Assembly (NCBI RefSeq): GCF_018616375.1
Contig: NZ_JAEQBB010000009.1
Coordinates: forward strand, 19,625 to 83,624
Reading direction: 5' to 3'
Origin: Exiguobacterium sp. J17977
Lineage (GTDB): Bacteria; Bacillota; Bacilli; Exiguobacteriales; Exiguobacteriaceae
DNA: 64,000 nucleotides
The position numbers were made by a program, and so were the translations under genes. Under the pieces are notes generated by a model, which saw nothing but the letters and a program-made list of their open reading frames with translations, was not told the DNA's origin and ran no database searches. Position 1 is the stretch's first letter. The number at the start of each line of letters is the position of its first letter. Positions 25,297-33,921 of this stretch are shown here, piece by piece.

Positions 25297-25305
25297 TGTT
25301 ATAAT
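25297..25305 (+). promoter_or_regulatory. Extended -10 promoter of the pullulanase gene
   Basis: TGTTATAAT, a TGN-TATAAT extended -10, about 35 nt before the ATG at 25341. The -35 is poor. Confidence 0.5.
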
Positions 25306-25340
25306 GATAGCAGATTTGAAGTAGTGAAGGAGTGAAAGAG

Positions 25341-27335
25341 ATGGAACATACGATTGATCAACAGACAAATGTAGATTTAGACCATATGGCATATCACGGC
25401 AAAGACCTCGGGGTGACGTTTAAAAGTGACCTCATCCGATTGCGGGTCTGGTCACCGGTCGCCGAAGAGATGACGGTGAAACTATACCGGACGCCGCGAG
25501 CGCGGAAGTTCGAACGGTTGCCGCTAGAACGGGCCGAGAAAGGGACGTGGGTCATCGAACTCGATCGTGCCTTGTTCGAAGGTCAATTTTATGTGTTCGA
25601 GGCGATTGTCGCCGGCAAACGTGTCGAATCGCTCGATCCGTATGCAAAAGTCGTCGGGGTCAATGGGAAGCGCGGATGTCTGCTCGACCCATCCACGCTC
25701 AACCCGGACCATTGGGTCAAAGAACGTCCGCTCTTCCACTCATCACAAGAAGCGGTCATTTACGAAGCGCATGTCCGTGATTTGACGAGCCATCCGGACA
25801 GCGGGGTCATGCATCGCGGGAAATTCCTCGGGATGACCGAAGTCGGGACGAAGACACCGACGGGTTACCCGACGGCTCTCGACTATATTACCGGGCTAGG
25901 TGTCACGCATCTCCAACTCATGCCGTTCTTCGATTACGGTTCGGTGAACGAATCGCGCGAGAGTGAGGCGAACTATAACTGGGGCTATGACCCGGTCCAC
26001 TATTTTGCCGTCGAAGGCTCATACGCTTCCTCGGCGGATGACCCGGCCGCTCGCATCATCGAATTGAAAGCGATGATTCAAGCGCTGCACGACCGTGGCA
26101 TCCGTGTCATCATGGACGTTGTGTTCAACCATACGTATGACGCGTTGACGACGCCGCTTGGACAGTTCGTACCGGACTACTATTACCGGTTGAACGAGGA
26201 CGGCACGCTCGCCGACGGTTCGGCATGCGGGAACGATACGGCGTCCGAGCGGGCGATGATGCGCAAACTGATCGTGGAATGTGTGTCGTATTGGGCGAAA
26301 GAGTTCATGATTGACGGCTTCCGCTTCGATTTGATGGGGCTCCATGACGTCAAGACGATGAACCAGGTCCGCAAGGCGCTCGATCGCATCGACCCATCGA
26401 TTCTCGTGACCGGAGAAGGCTGGGATCTTGATACGCCGCTCTCGGTCCGCAAAAAGGCGAACCAACATAACGCCCATAAGATGCCGCGCATCGCCCAGTT
26501 CAACGATGCGATTCGCGACGGTGTCCGCGGGGATGTGTTCATCGAAGACTTGCCAGGTTGGATCAGCGGCAACACGGATATGACGGCAGACGTCAAACGT
26601 GGGATTGCCGGTGCGGTCACGAGCCAAAGCTTTGCTGACGAACCGAACCAAGTCGTGAACTATGTCGAGTGCCATGACAACTTGACGCTTTGGGACAAGC
26701 TTGCCGCCACGAATCCGGACGATGATGAGACGACACGCCGCCGCCGGCATCGCCTCGCGACGTCAATCGTGTTGCTCAGCCAAGGCATCCCGTTCCTGCA
26801 TAGCGGTCAAGAGTTCTTCCGCACGAAAGACGGGGACGAGAACAGCTTCAATTCGGGGGAGGTCGTCAACCGTTTGGATTGGACACGAGCCGAGCAAGAG
26901 ACGCCGAGCGTCGAATATGTGAAGGGCTTGATCAGCCTGCGCAAACAATATCCGTTGTTCCGTCTTGAGAATGCGGAACAGATTCGTAAACATTTGCGTT
27001 TCTTCGATGAAGAAGAGGGCGTCATCGCCTTTGAACTGAGTCGCCACGTCGAGGGCTACGTCGAACGCCATCTCGTATACCATAACGGACTCGAGGAAGC
27101 GGTCGAGGTGAAACTCCCGGCCGGCAAGTTCGAGGTCCACGTCGAAGACCATACCGTCAATTTGACGGCGCCACGTCTCCTTGAGGAGCGGCACGTCACG
27201 GTCGCGCCGTTATCGACACTCGTCGTGACGGAACGCCGTCCGGATTACAGCAAATATGCGGTCGCCGGTGGAGCTGCTTTGGCCATCCTCGGTCTCTGGT
27301 ATGTCGCGAAAAAACGGAAACCGAAACAAAAGTAA
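25341..27335 (+). CDS. pulA: Type I pullulanase with C-terminal membrane helix
   Basis: Alpha-1,6 debranching of pullulan or glycogen, GH13. An N-terminal CBM48-like domain (LIRLRVWSPVAEEMTVKLY) is followed by a TIM barrel. The pullulanase hallmark YNWGYDP is present, region I is DVVFNHTY, and the catalytic Asp is in DGFRFDLMG (about residue 330). The catalytic Glu is in LVTGEGWD, and region IV is VECHDNLTLWDKL. ATG 25341 follows GAAGGAGTG. Oddly, no signal peptide is present, yet residues about 640-656 form one hydrophobic helix followed by a basic KKRKPKQK tail, absent from usual cytosolic PulA. Confidence 0.92.
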   Translation: MEHTIDQQTNVDLDHMAYHGKDLGVTFKSDLIRLRVWSPVAEEMTVKLYRTPRARKFERLPLERAEKGTWVIELDRALFEGQFYVFEAIVAGKRVESLDPYAKVVGVNGKRGCLLDPSTLNPDHWVKERPLFHSSQEAVIYEAHVRDLTSHPDSGVMHRGKFLGMTEVGTKTPTGYPTALDYITGLGVTHLQLMPFFDYGSVNESRESEANYNWGYDPVHYFAVEGSYASSADDPAARIIELKAMIQALHDRGIRVIMDVVFNHTYDALTTPLGQFVPDYYYRLNEDGTLADGSACGNDTASERAMMRKLIVECVSYWAKEFMIDGFRFDLMGLHDVKTMNQVRKALDRIDPSILVTGEGWDLDTPLSVRKKANQHNAHKMPRIAQFNDAIRDGVRGDVFIEDLPGWISGNTDMTADVKRGIAGAVTSQSFADEPNQVVNYVECHDNLTLWDKLAATNPDDDETTRRRRHRLATSIVLLSQGIPFLHSGQEFFRTKDGDENSFNSGEVVNRLDWTRAEQETPSVEYVKGLISLRKQYPLFRLENAEQIRKHLRFFDEEEGVIAFELSRHVEGYVERHLVYHNGLEEAVEVKLPAGKFEVHVEDHTVNLTAPRLLEERHVTVAPLSTLVVTERRPDYSKYAVAGGAALAILGLWYVAKKRKPKQK

Positions 27336-27340
27336 GCACG

Positions 27341-27370
27341 AAAAAAGGAGACGTCATTCCGTCTCCTTTT
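27341..27370. terminator. Bidirectional terminator after pulA
   Basis: AAGGAGACG pairs with CGTCTCCTT, with A and T runs on the two sides. It overlaps the 3' end of the small minus-strand gene. Confidence 0.85.
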
Positions 27371-27518
27371 CCTCGTTCGTTTCAGTTTTGGCTGCCTCGA
27401 GCTCCATCATCTTCTTGACGATGATGTGTTTTGGCATATGCATGAGTTCCTCGAGCGGGACGTTTAGCTTTTTGGCAAGCTCGACCGCCGTCTCGGGAGA
27501 GAGTTGAAGTGGGCGCAT
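27354..27518 (-). CDS. 54-residue hypothetical protein
   Basis: Small ORF starting ATG 27518, 7 nt after AAAGGAGG, and ending TGA at 27354-27356. It begins MRPLQLSPETAVELAKKLNV and ends in a Glu-rich tail. Two predicted helices resemble a miniature helix-turn-helix or DNA-binding scaffold (LSPETAVELAKKLNVPLEEL), but that is speculative. The excellent ribosome site, coding-like composition and shared terminator argue that it is real. The function is unknown. Confidence 0.6.
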   Translation of the reverse strand: MRPLQLSPETAVELAKKLNVPLEELMHMPKHIIVKKMMELEAAKTETNEEKETE

Positions 27519-27658
27519 GAGGGTTCCTCCTTTCCGATTACGGGTATGCTACTGCCAGTATACAGGAAAAACGGACGGTTGGAGAATGTGTTCGGTGAAC
27601 ACATTCAAAATCGAAAAATGCGTCAGGCGTTGCTAAGCTGAAACTAGGAAGTGATCAA

Positions 27659-28450
27659 ATGTACAAACAAGTAGCAGACTATCAATTTCATCAGACGGTT
27701 GAATGGTTAGAGCGCGTTGGTGGAGGATGGATGTTGTATTTGGCGCAAACCGGGTTTCTGTTTTTTGACGAGACGTTCCAAATCCGATGGGAACTCGAGT
27801 GGAAATGGGCACCTTGTGCACTATATATTGAACCGCACGGTAGAAGAGCCGTCGCGCTATTTCGAGATTTGCAGACATACGGAGTCATGGATTTGACAAA
27901 CGGGACGATGGAACGTCACCCGATTCCAAGGACGTTCCATGACGATTGGTTCAGTAACTTGCATTACTGGTCAGGGGACGATTTGTATTTGTACTCGGCC
28001 GAATCAGATATCGTCGCCTTGAACTTGAACGATCACACGTTTCGGTATAGCCGTTACGAGGAGATCCCGGAGTTCGGGAATATCATCGAACTCGCATATC
28101 AACCGACCTATGATTTCGAACGATTCACGGCACCTGGCCTCGTGACCTTGTACGATGAACGGAATCAACAGTTCATGGTCGAGGACGTCGAAGCGGGCGC
28201 GCGTTGGAAAATTCCATACGGGGGTGACCGTGACTTGGTCATCGTCGATCAAATCGGTGTGACGACCGCCATCACCTCGATGACATCGTTCCAACTGTTT
28301 GAGCGCGATTGTGAAGTGTTCTCATCCGAAGTATGTGCCGAGACCGAATTATTGAAAGTCGTCTTATTGGACGAGCCGGGCGACAGACTCGTCGTCCTAT
28401 CGACGCCGCGCCGCTTCTGCCATAGCTGGCTGCAAGTGTTCGAGCGTTGA
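27659..28450 (+). CDS. Hypothetical protein, beta-rich
   Basis: 263 residues, cytosolic, acidic, rich in Trp/Tyr and short beta strands. Repeated phrases such as GGWMLYLAQTGFLFFDE, SGDDLYLYSAESDIVALNL and GLVTLYDERNQQFMVEDVE look like successive blades of a small propeller or WD-like fold. I do not recognise the family. There is no signal peptide. It has a terminator directly after and stands as a single gene. Confidence 0.7.
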   Translation: MYKQVADYQFHQTVEWLERVGGGWMLYLAQTGFLFFDETFQIRWELEWKWAPCALYIEPHGRRAVALFRDLQTYGVMDLTNGTMERHPIPRTFHDDWFSNLHYWSGDDLYLYSAESDIVALNLNDHTFRYSRYEEIPEFGNIIELAYQPTYDFERFTAPGLVTLYDERNQQFMVEDVEAGARWKIPYGGDRDLVIVDQIGVTTAITSMTSFQLFERDCEVFSSEVCAETELLKVVLLDEPGDRLVVLSTPRRFCHSWLQVFER

Positions 28451-28451
28451 C

Positions 28452-28485
28452 AATCCTGGACCAGGACACGGTTCAGGATTTTTTT
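28452..28485 (+). terminator. Terminator of the beta-rich hypothetical gene
   Basis: AATCCTGGACC pairs with GGTTCAGGATT (11 bp, one G-T), followed by T6. Confidence 0.8.
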
Positions 28486-28552
28486 ACGAAGGCTTACAGA
28501 ATCTCGTCTAAAAACGGGAACAGTCTTCTTAGATGGAGAGGAGTGGACAGGG

Positions 28553-30676
28553 ATGGAACGATTAGGACAAGCGTTAGTCCGATGGCGCTACGCTGTCGTG
28601 TTGATTTGGACGGTATTGCTCGCGGTATCGGTATATTTCGGATTACAGTTGCCAAGTGAACTGCGCGGCAACGGGTTTGCGATTCAAGACGGGCGTTTCG
28701 CCCAAGTGGAAGATACGTTGAACGACCGGTTCGACCGGGCCGGAGCCTCGATGATCGTCTTGTTGGAAGGGGGCGACCTTGAGACGGTCATCGAGCAGCA
28801 ACGGGATCGACTGATTGATGTCGATGGGGTCGACGGCGTGATCACGCCAGCCGAGAATCCCGATGCCCGCTCAGGGGACGCAGCTTACTTATTGCTCGAG
28901 TTCGAGGATTACGATACGGCCGAGGCGTCAATCGATGGCGTTCGCAACGCCTTGATTCGAGATACGGATACAGACGTGCGATTGACGGGAGAGCCGGTCT
29001 TCGCGGATGACTTGAATGAAGCGTCGAAGAATGACTTGATTCGGGCTGAGTTGATTGGGATTCCGGTCGCGTTGCTCGTCCTCTTGCTCGTCTTTGGGAC
29101 ACCGCTCGCCGCGGTCATGCCGTTATTCGTTGGATTGATTACGTTCATCGTGGCGGCGGGTGCATTGTTCTTCTTTGCCCAAACGATGGAACTGTCCATT
29201 TTCGTCTTGAATGCGGTCGCGATGATCGCCATCGCGCTAGGCATCGATTTTTCATTATTGCTCGTCAACCGTTATCGCGAAGAGCTTGCGCGTGGGAGCA
29301 TACGTGAGGCAGCCATCGTCAGAACGGTCGCGACGGCCGGGCGTTCGATTCTGTTCTCAGGGCTTTGTGTGTTCGTCGGACTGGCCGGGTTGCTATTCAT
29401 CCAAGTCGACGTGTTCCAAGCCGTTGCGCTCGGTGCGTTAGTTGCGGTGGCGGGGGCGGTCTTATCGGCGCTCACGCTGTTGCCGTCCGCCTTATATATC
29501 GTCGGAGATGCCATCAATAAGGGGCGTCTCATCAAAACGAATGAGACGCGTTCTGAAGTACGGTGGCAGAAGTTGGCCCGTTTCGTCATGCGACGTCCCG
29601 TCACGATGACACTCGTCGCGCTCTTGCTGTTACTACCGAGTCTCTGGTTCGTCCGTGACCTCGAATTGAACATCCCGGACGCCGATGCGCTCCCGACCTC
29701 GTACGAGTCACGGGCCGCCCTTGAGCGGTGGGACGACGTGTTCGGGGAGACGTCGACGGATGCGGTGCTCTTGTTTGAGACGAACGATTTGACCGATTCA
29801 ATGATTCTCGATGAATTGACGGCACTCACCGATGAGCTATCCGAGGATCCGATTGTCGACAACGTTACGACGTTCTTGACGGCATCCGGTCTCGAACCGG
29901 CCGAATTCCAACAACTCGCGGAAGCGGCACCAGAGCAACTCGAGGCGTTCGAACGTCTCGTCACGCTCGAAGGGAATACCGACCTTGCCCTCGTCAACAT
30001 CAGTTTCAACGTCCCGCCAAGTGATAAGGACGCGCAGGCGTTCGTCCGGGATTGGCGTGAGAGCGGTTTTGACGTCGGGGGACCAGCCGCGTTCAACGAA
30101 GAAATTTATGAAGAGATTTATGACAGTATCCCGTATGCGGTCGTGACTGTCATCTTGGCGACGATGGTCATTCTCATGTGGGCGTTCCGCTCGGTCTTGA
30201 TTCCAATTAAGGCGATCATCATGAACGTGCTCGGTCTCGGGGCGACGTTCGGTCTGCTCGTCATCATCTTCGAATCAGGATACGTGTACGATGCCGAGAC
30301 GATCAGCATCTTGACCCCGGTGTTCATCTTCTCGCTCGTGTTCGGCCTATCGATGGACTACGAGGTGTTTCTCGTCTCGCGGATTGAGGAATATTACCGG
30401 GAGACTGGAGATAACGATTACGCGACGGAGATGGGACTCGCCAAGACGAGTAAAATCATCACGTCGGCCGCGGTCATCATGATTGTCGTCACGGGGGCGT
30501 TCGCTTTTACCGGTGTCAGTCCGATCAAACAGCTCGGTGTCGGCATCGCGCTCGCAATCTTTATCGATGCGACAATCATCCGTATTTTACTTGTCCCGTC
30601 CTTGATGAAATTGCTCGGGGACTGGAACTGGTGGTGGTTCGGGAAGAAAGATTTACCGAAACGTAACTTACACTAA
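28553..30676 (+). CDS. MMPL-family (RND-type) membrane transporter, YdfJ-like
   Basis: 707-residue transporter with two six-helix halves. Each half has one helix, a large extracellular loop of about 130-160 residues, then five helices. The MMPL signature appears in both halves: IALGIDFSLLLVNRYREEL and FGLSMDYEVFLVSRIEEYYRETG, each with the proton-relay Asp and Tyr/Arg. Family members export lipids, siderophores or drugs by proton motive force. The cargo here is unknown. ATG follows GAGGAGTGG. No partner genes or TetR regulator sit next to it. Confidence 0.9.
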   Translation: MERLGQALVRWRYAVVLIWTVLLAVSVYFGLQLPSELRGNGFAIQDGRFAQVEDTLNDRFDRAGASMIVLLEGGDLETVIEQQRDRLIDVDGVDGVITPAENPDARSGDAAYLLLEFEDYDTAEASIDGVRNALIRDTDTDVRLTGEPVFADDLNEASKNDLIRAELIGIPVALLVLLLVFGTPLAAVMPLFVGLITFIVAAGALFFFAQTMELSIFVLNAVAMIAIALGIDFSLLLVNRYREELARGSIREAAIVRTVATAGRSILFSGLCVFVGLAGLLFIQVDVFQAVALGALVAVAGAVLSALTLLPSALYIVGDAINKGRLIKTNETRSEVRWQKLARFVMRRPVTMTLVALLLLLPSLWFVRDLELNIPDADALPTSYESRAALERWDDVFGETSTDAVLLFETNDLTDSMILDELTALTDELSEDPIVDNVTTFLTASGLEPAEFQQLAEAAPEQLEAFERLVTLEGNTDLALVNISFNVPPSDKDAQAFVRDWRESGFDVGGPAAFNEEIYEEIYDSIPYAVVTVILATMVILMWAFRSVLIPIKAIIMNVLGLGATFGLLVIIFESGYVYDAETISILTPVFIFSLVFGLSMDYEVFLVSRIEEYYRETGDNDYATEMGLAKTSKIITSAAVIMIVVTGAFAFTGVSPIKQLGVGIALAIFIDATIIRILLVPSLMKLLGDWNWWWFGKKDLPKRNLH

Positions 30677-30756
30677 ATGTACAGTTAATGAAACAACTCC
30701 GGAATTGTGTTAGACTACTCATATCACTACGCGCAATTTGGGAAAGGAAGGTCTTT

Positions 30757-30804
30757 ATGGATACCGAGAGGACATGGCCTCTGTTTCAATTACCGGACTT
30801 CTAG
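30757..30804 (+). CDS. 15-codon upstream ORF in the yitT-like leader
   Basis: ATG at 30757 follows AAGGAAGG at ideal spacing and encodes MDTERTWPLFQLPDF, ending TAG at 30802-30804. A long stem-loop begins two bases later. A second overlapping frame (30774-30890, 38 codons, MASVSITGLLALSFY...) lacks a well-placed ribosome site. It is likely a regulatory leader peptide. Confidence 0.5.
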   Translation: MDTERTWPLFQLPDF

Positions 30805-30805
30805 C

Positions 30806-30843
30806 GTTGAGTTTTTACAAGCGACATCAATGTAAAAATCAAC
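30806..30843 (+). ncRNA. Long stem-loop in the yitT-like leader
   Basis: GTTGA plus TTTTTACA (with one bulged G) pair with TGTAAAAA plus TCAAC, 13 bp around an 11-nt loop. A shorter stem AGAGG/CCTCT (30767-30782) lies inside the upstream ORF. No T run follows, so this is not a simple terminator. Confidence 0.55.
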
Positions 30844-30896
30844 AAACGGAAGATCGGAGATGGAACAGATGGAACCGCGGCTACGACTGAGGATCC

Positions 30897-30921
30897 TCCT
30901 CTCCGTTGAAAACGGGGAGGA
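30897..30921 (+). promoter_or_regulatory. Hairpin burying the ribosome site of the yitT-like gene
   Basis: TCCTCTCCGTT pairs with AACGGGGAGGA (11 bp, one T-G) around GAA. The right arm is the GGGGAGGA Shine-Dalgarno for ATG 30930. The site is sequestered unless the helix opens. Confidence 0.65.
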
Positions 30922-30929
30922 CAATCGGA

Positions 30930-31565
30930 ATGAAACGAGTTGCTACCATAGTGCTCGGAACGCTGATCATGGCGTTCGGTTATTATTATTTGAATGAACA
31001 GTTTGGTTTGGCAGAAGGGGGCTTCGTCGGGCTAGCATTGCTCGGCCGCTATTTATTTGATATCGATCCGGCGATCTCGATGATTGTACTCGATATTCCC
31101 TTCTTTTTAATCGCCCTGTGGTGGAAAGGCTGGCGCTTCGTCGGGCAAGCCGTGCTTGCCGCGGCGTCACTGTCGCTCAGCTACGCCATGTGGGATCGGT
31201 TGGATTTACTAACGTTCGATATCCAAGTCTGGCCGGCGACGTTGTTCGCCGCCATCGCGAGCGGGATTGTGACAGGTTACGGTCTCGGTCTCGTCTTGAA
31301 ATCGGGCGGGGCGACCGGGGGCGACGATTTATTCGCACTCGGCCTATCAAAATGGACCGGCGTATCGGTCGGGACGATTCTCATCATATTTGATGTCATC
31401 GTTTTGGCGATCTCGCTCATCTATTTGCCATTGTCGAATGCGCTGTATACGCTTCTCGCGGTCTCGATCGCAGGTCGTGTCGTCACGAAGATGTTGACGG
31501 ACGATGTGGTCGAAGTAACCGTACCAAGTGTGACCAAACTAAAAACAAAAAACGATCTCGCGTGA
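30930..31565 (+). CDS. YitT family membrane protein (short form)
   Basis: 211-residue integral membrane protein with about five to six helices. Family hallmarks are the N-terminal GTLIMAFGYYYLNEQFGLAEGGFVG and the conserved SGGATGGDDLFALGLSKWTGVSVGT. Canonical YitT proteins add a C-terminal DUF2179 domain, which is missing here; only a short basic tail follows. The function is unknown. ATG 30930 follows GGGGAGGA, which lies in a hairpin, and an upstream ORF and stem-loop precede it, so translation is probably regulated. Confidence 0.82.
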   Translation: MKRVATIVLGTLIMAFGYYYLNEQFGLAEGGFVGLALLGRYLFDIDPAISMIVLDIPFFLIALWWKGWRFVGQAVLAAASLSLSYAMWDRLDLLTFDIQVWPATLFAAIASGIVTGYGLGLVLKSGGATGGDDLFALGLSKWTGVSVGTILIIFDVIVLAISLIYLPLSNALYTLLAVSIAGRVVTKMLTDDVVEVTVPSVTKLKTKNDLA

Positions 31566-31581
31566 GATCGTTTTTTGTTTT
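31542..31581. terminator. Terminator after the yitT-like gene
   Basis: AAAACAAAAAACGATCTC pairs perfectly with GAGATCGTTTTTTGTTTT around GCGT, an 18-bp stem that includes the stop codon. Confidence 0.88.
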
Positions 31582-31645
31582 GTAAAATTTATCACAGTTT
31601 TACAGTCATCTTTCTTCTACACTACACATAGAAGGAGGGAGTCAC

Positions 31646-32368
31646 ATGAAATGGATGATTCCAAAACAGCACGGCGCTTGGTCGATGCTGATTTTACCGT
31701 TCTTACTCGGCGGCATTGTCGGAGGGTGGACGCTCGCGCACATCCCGTTCGCCATCGCCTGGTTGTTCGTTTATATGGGTACATTTTTCTTGTTCCAATA
31801 CATTAAGCAACGGAAGAAGTCACAAGAGCTGTTGCGTACGGTCGTGACGTATTTGACGATTGCGATTGTAGCTGCCATCCCGGTGTTTTTGTCCGAGTGG
31901 CGTCTTGTCTGGTTTGTCCTTGCTATGATTCCATTCGGTCTCATCAACGCCTATTTTGCCAAAATTAAGGATGAGCGCAACGTCTGGAACGATGTCAGCG
32001 CCGTCACCTCATTTTGTATCGGCGGGATGGCGAGCTATTATCTCGGGGCGCGCATCTTGGATGGGACGATAGTGTGGATGTTCGCTTTGCCGTACTTATA
32101 TTTCCTCGGAAGTATCTTTTTCGTCAAAACGATGATTCGGGAGAAGAAGAGCTTGTTTTATCGGAACGTATCATGGGGGTATCACTTTTTGCTCGTCGCC
32201 ATCTTCATCGCGTTTGGCTATCCGGTCTTGGCACTCGCTTACGTGCCGAGTCTCGTCCGGGCGGTCGCGTTCTACGGCAAAAAGATCCCCATCATGAAGA
32301 TCGGGATCGTCGAAATCGCCAACTCGGTGTTCGTGCTCGGTTGTCTCAGTTGGTATTTATTTAGTTGA
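31646..32368 (+). CDS. ywiC: YwiC-like family membrane protein
   Basis: 240 residues with about eight hydrophobic segments. The N-terminal MIPKQHGAWSMLILPFLLG is diagnostic for the YwiC-like family. Charged loops carry KIKDERNVWNDV, and a second conserved stretch reads KTMIREKKS. Resemblance to UbiA-type prenyltransferases has been suggested for the fold, but no activity is known. ATG 31646 follows GAAGGAGGG. It is a single-gene unit ending in a terminator. Confidence 0.83.
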   Translation: MKWMIPKQHGAWSMLILPFLLGGIVGGWTLAHIPFAIAWLFVYMGTFFLFQYIKQRKKSQELLRTVVTYLTIAIVAAIPVFLSEWRLVWFVLAMIPFGLINAYFAKIKDERNVWNDVSAVTSFCIGGMASYYLGARILDGTIVWMFALPYLYFLGSIFFVKTMIREKKSLFYRNVSWGYHFLLVAIFIAFGYPVLALAYVPSLVRAVAFYGKKIPIMKIGIVEIANSVFVLGCLSWYLFS

Positions 32369-32390
32369 GAAGGGGAAACCCTTCTTTTTT
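32367..32390 (+). terminator. Terminator of the ywiC-like gene
   Basis: AGAAGGG pairs with CCCTTCT around GAAA, followed by T6. Confidence 0.85.
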
Positions 32391-33333
32391 AGTCGCTCGA
32401 AGATGTGCTCGAAATGATAGCCATGGTCGCCGCTGCCGTTGCTGCCTGTTGCATGGCGAGCAGATGGGCGAACGTACCGTGCAACAGTAACTCGCTCGCG
32501 TCTTCCTTGATGTTGTTTGCCGCGACGAGTTGCAGGGCGACCGTCAACGCGTGGGTGTGGAACCAGCGATGCTTTTCCTTCTCGGCGTTCGTGATGTCAA
32601 TCAGGTCGCGCTCGTCGTTGTCGTTCGGGGCCGCGACGATGGCCAAGAGGGCGAGCGCTGGCAGATGCTCGTTTTTGACGGCGATTGCTTGTCCTTGGAG
32701 CCGCGTGCGCCACTCGAGCAGGCGGTTGATGACCTCGTCTGAAGGCAAGTCGCTAAAAGCAAGCAGATGCGAGACGAGTTGGAGCTCGTTTGAGCGGGGC
32801 AACTCGGTTTTCAACGCTTCGTAATACGTCTCAATCCGTTGGCTCAACGCATCGTGGTCATCGAACGCTTGAACGAGGACGAGGGCAGACAACAGGTCTT
32901 CTTCGCTCGTCAGCCAAGGATGGTTTCGTTTGAACGTTTGATAGAGTGCGCTCGCCTCGTCAAGCCGGCGCTCGGGCTCATCGACGTTAATCAGTTGGCT
33001 CGCGATGAAGGGGAGCAACATACTGAAGCGGAAGTGTTTTCGGTCGAGCAACGTGTCGAGTCGGAGTGCCTCGTCGATGGCTGGTTCGATGTCTTCATAC
33101 TTGGCATCGAGGAACGACAGCCAGACGAAATTATTGCTGCCGCGAAACTTGGAGAAGGCTTTCGTTTTCCGTTTGACGGCCGCTTGAGCCTGCTCGAACC
33201 GCGCTTCATCGAACGGGGTGTCGTGGATGGCATAATTGATGGCCATCAAACGTCGGAAATCATCGGTGAACCACTTTGTCGCTCCCCTGATTGCCTCGAG
33301 TGCTTCGAGGTAATGCGTATACCGTGTCATCAT
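32389..33333 (-). CDS. DUF4003 family protein
   Basis: About 314-residue cytosolic helical protein. N-terminal FRRLMAINYAIHDTPFD and the mid-segment MLLPFIASQLINVDEPERRLDEASALYQTFKR fit DUF4003, as does the Ala-rich tail MQQAATAAATMAIISS. The function is unknown. ATG 33333 (MMTRYTHYLEAL) follows AAGGAGGAG. A TTG codon two triplets earlier is also open. It is a single gene. Confidence 0.8.
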   Translation of the reverse strand: MMTRYTHYLEALEAIRGATKWFTDDFRRLMAINYAIHDTPFDEARFEQAQAAVKRKTKAFSKFRGSNNFVWLSFLDAKYEDIEPAIDEALRLDTLLDRKHFRFSMLLPFIASQLINVDEPERRLDEASALYQTFKRNHPWLTSEEDLLSALVLVQAFDDHDALSQRIETYYEALKTELPRSNELQLVSHLLAFSDLPSDEVINRLLEWRTRLQGQAIAVKNEHLPALALLAIVAAPNDNDERDLIDITNAEKEKHRWFHTHALTVALQLVAANNIKEDASELLLHGTFAHLLAMQQAATAAATMAIISSTSSSD

Positions 33334-33384
33334 CAGCAACTCCTCCTTTTTCTCCTTATACGAGCTTAATCGAAAGAATGATTC

Positions 33385-33418
33385 AAAAAAAGCCGCCCTG
33401 GATTCGTCCGGGGCGGCT
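33385..33418 (-). terminator. Terminator of the YbjN-like gene
   Basis: On the minus strand, GCCGCCCC-GGA pairs with TCC-AGGGCGGC around CGAA, followed by T7. Confidence 0.88.
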
Positions 33419-33423
33419 GTTTG

Positions 33424-33852
33424 TTATTGGACTTGCGTATACAACTTCTGCATGTATTCGTTCACTTCGTCGGCCGCTTGGAACATCATGAATGAATGTT
33501 GCAAGATGATCTCTGGCGAGAAGCCGAGGTCGAGGTCGAGCGTCGAGGCGAGTGTGACATCACGGTCGCTGTCGAGCACGCAGCGGAAGTATTTGAACTC
33601 TTGGTTGAACTCGTTCAAGGCGTTCAGAATCGGTAGGTCTTCGACGTAATCCGGTACGTGTGTGACCGTCGCGGCATACAGTTCCGCATCTGTCGTCTTT
33701 TTATTGAAGGCGATAATCATAACGGGCTGAGCCCCGGATTTAGTCGTTTCACGCGTCAAAAATGTGACATGCGTTTCAGTCTCGCTCTCTTTGAACGTCA
33801 TATTGCGTTCAGCAACGAGCGCTTTAAATGATTCTACTTTTTCTTCGAAGTT
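33424..33852 (-). CDS. Hypothetical protein, YbjN-like fold
   Basis: 142-residue acidic cytosolic protein from GTG 33852 (reading VNFEEKVESFKALVAERN), 6 nt after AAGGGGGAC. The pattern of an N-terminal helix, a beta sheet with VTFLTRETTKSGAQPVMIIAF, then LPILNALNEFNQEFKYFRCVLDSDRDVTLASTLDLD and a final helix matches the YbjN/type III chaperone-like fold. That assignment is from pattern only. The frame extends to 33915 without a ribosome site. It lies downstream of cstR in the same direction, 70 nt apart, possibly co-transcribed. Confidence 0.65.
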   Translation of the reverse strand, partial: NFEEKVESFKALVAERNMTFKESETETHVTFLTRETTKSGAQPVMIIAFNKKTTDAELYAATVTHVPDYVEDLPILNALNEFNQEFKYFRCVLDSDRDVTLASTLDLDLGFSPEIILQHSFMMFQAADEVNEYMQKLYTQVQ

Positions 33853-33921
33853 CACAAACAAGTCCCCCTTAAAAGTCGTTACTCTAACTTTCGCCCATTT
33901 GCGGAGGGAAAGCAAGGGGAA

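Noticed and set aside
30774..30890. 38-codon ORF (MASVSITGLLALSFY...) in the YitT-gene leader
   Set aside because: Its ATG is only about 2 nt from a GAGAGG, too close for initiation, and it spans the stem-loop. The 15-codon ORF has a much better start. Kept only as a remark.
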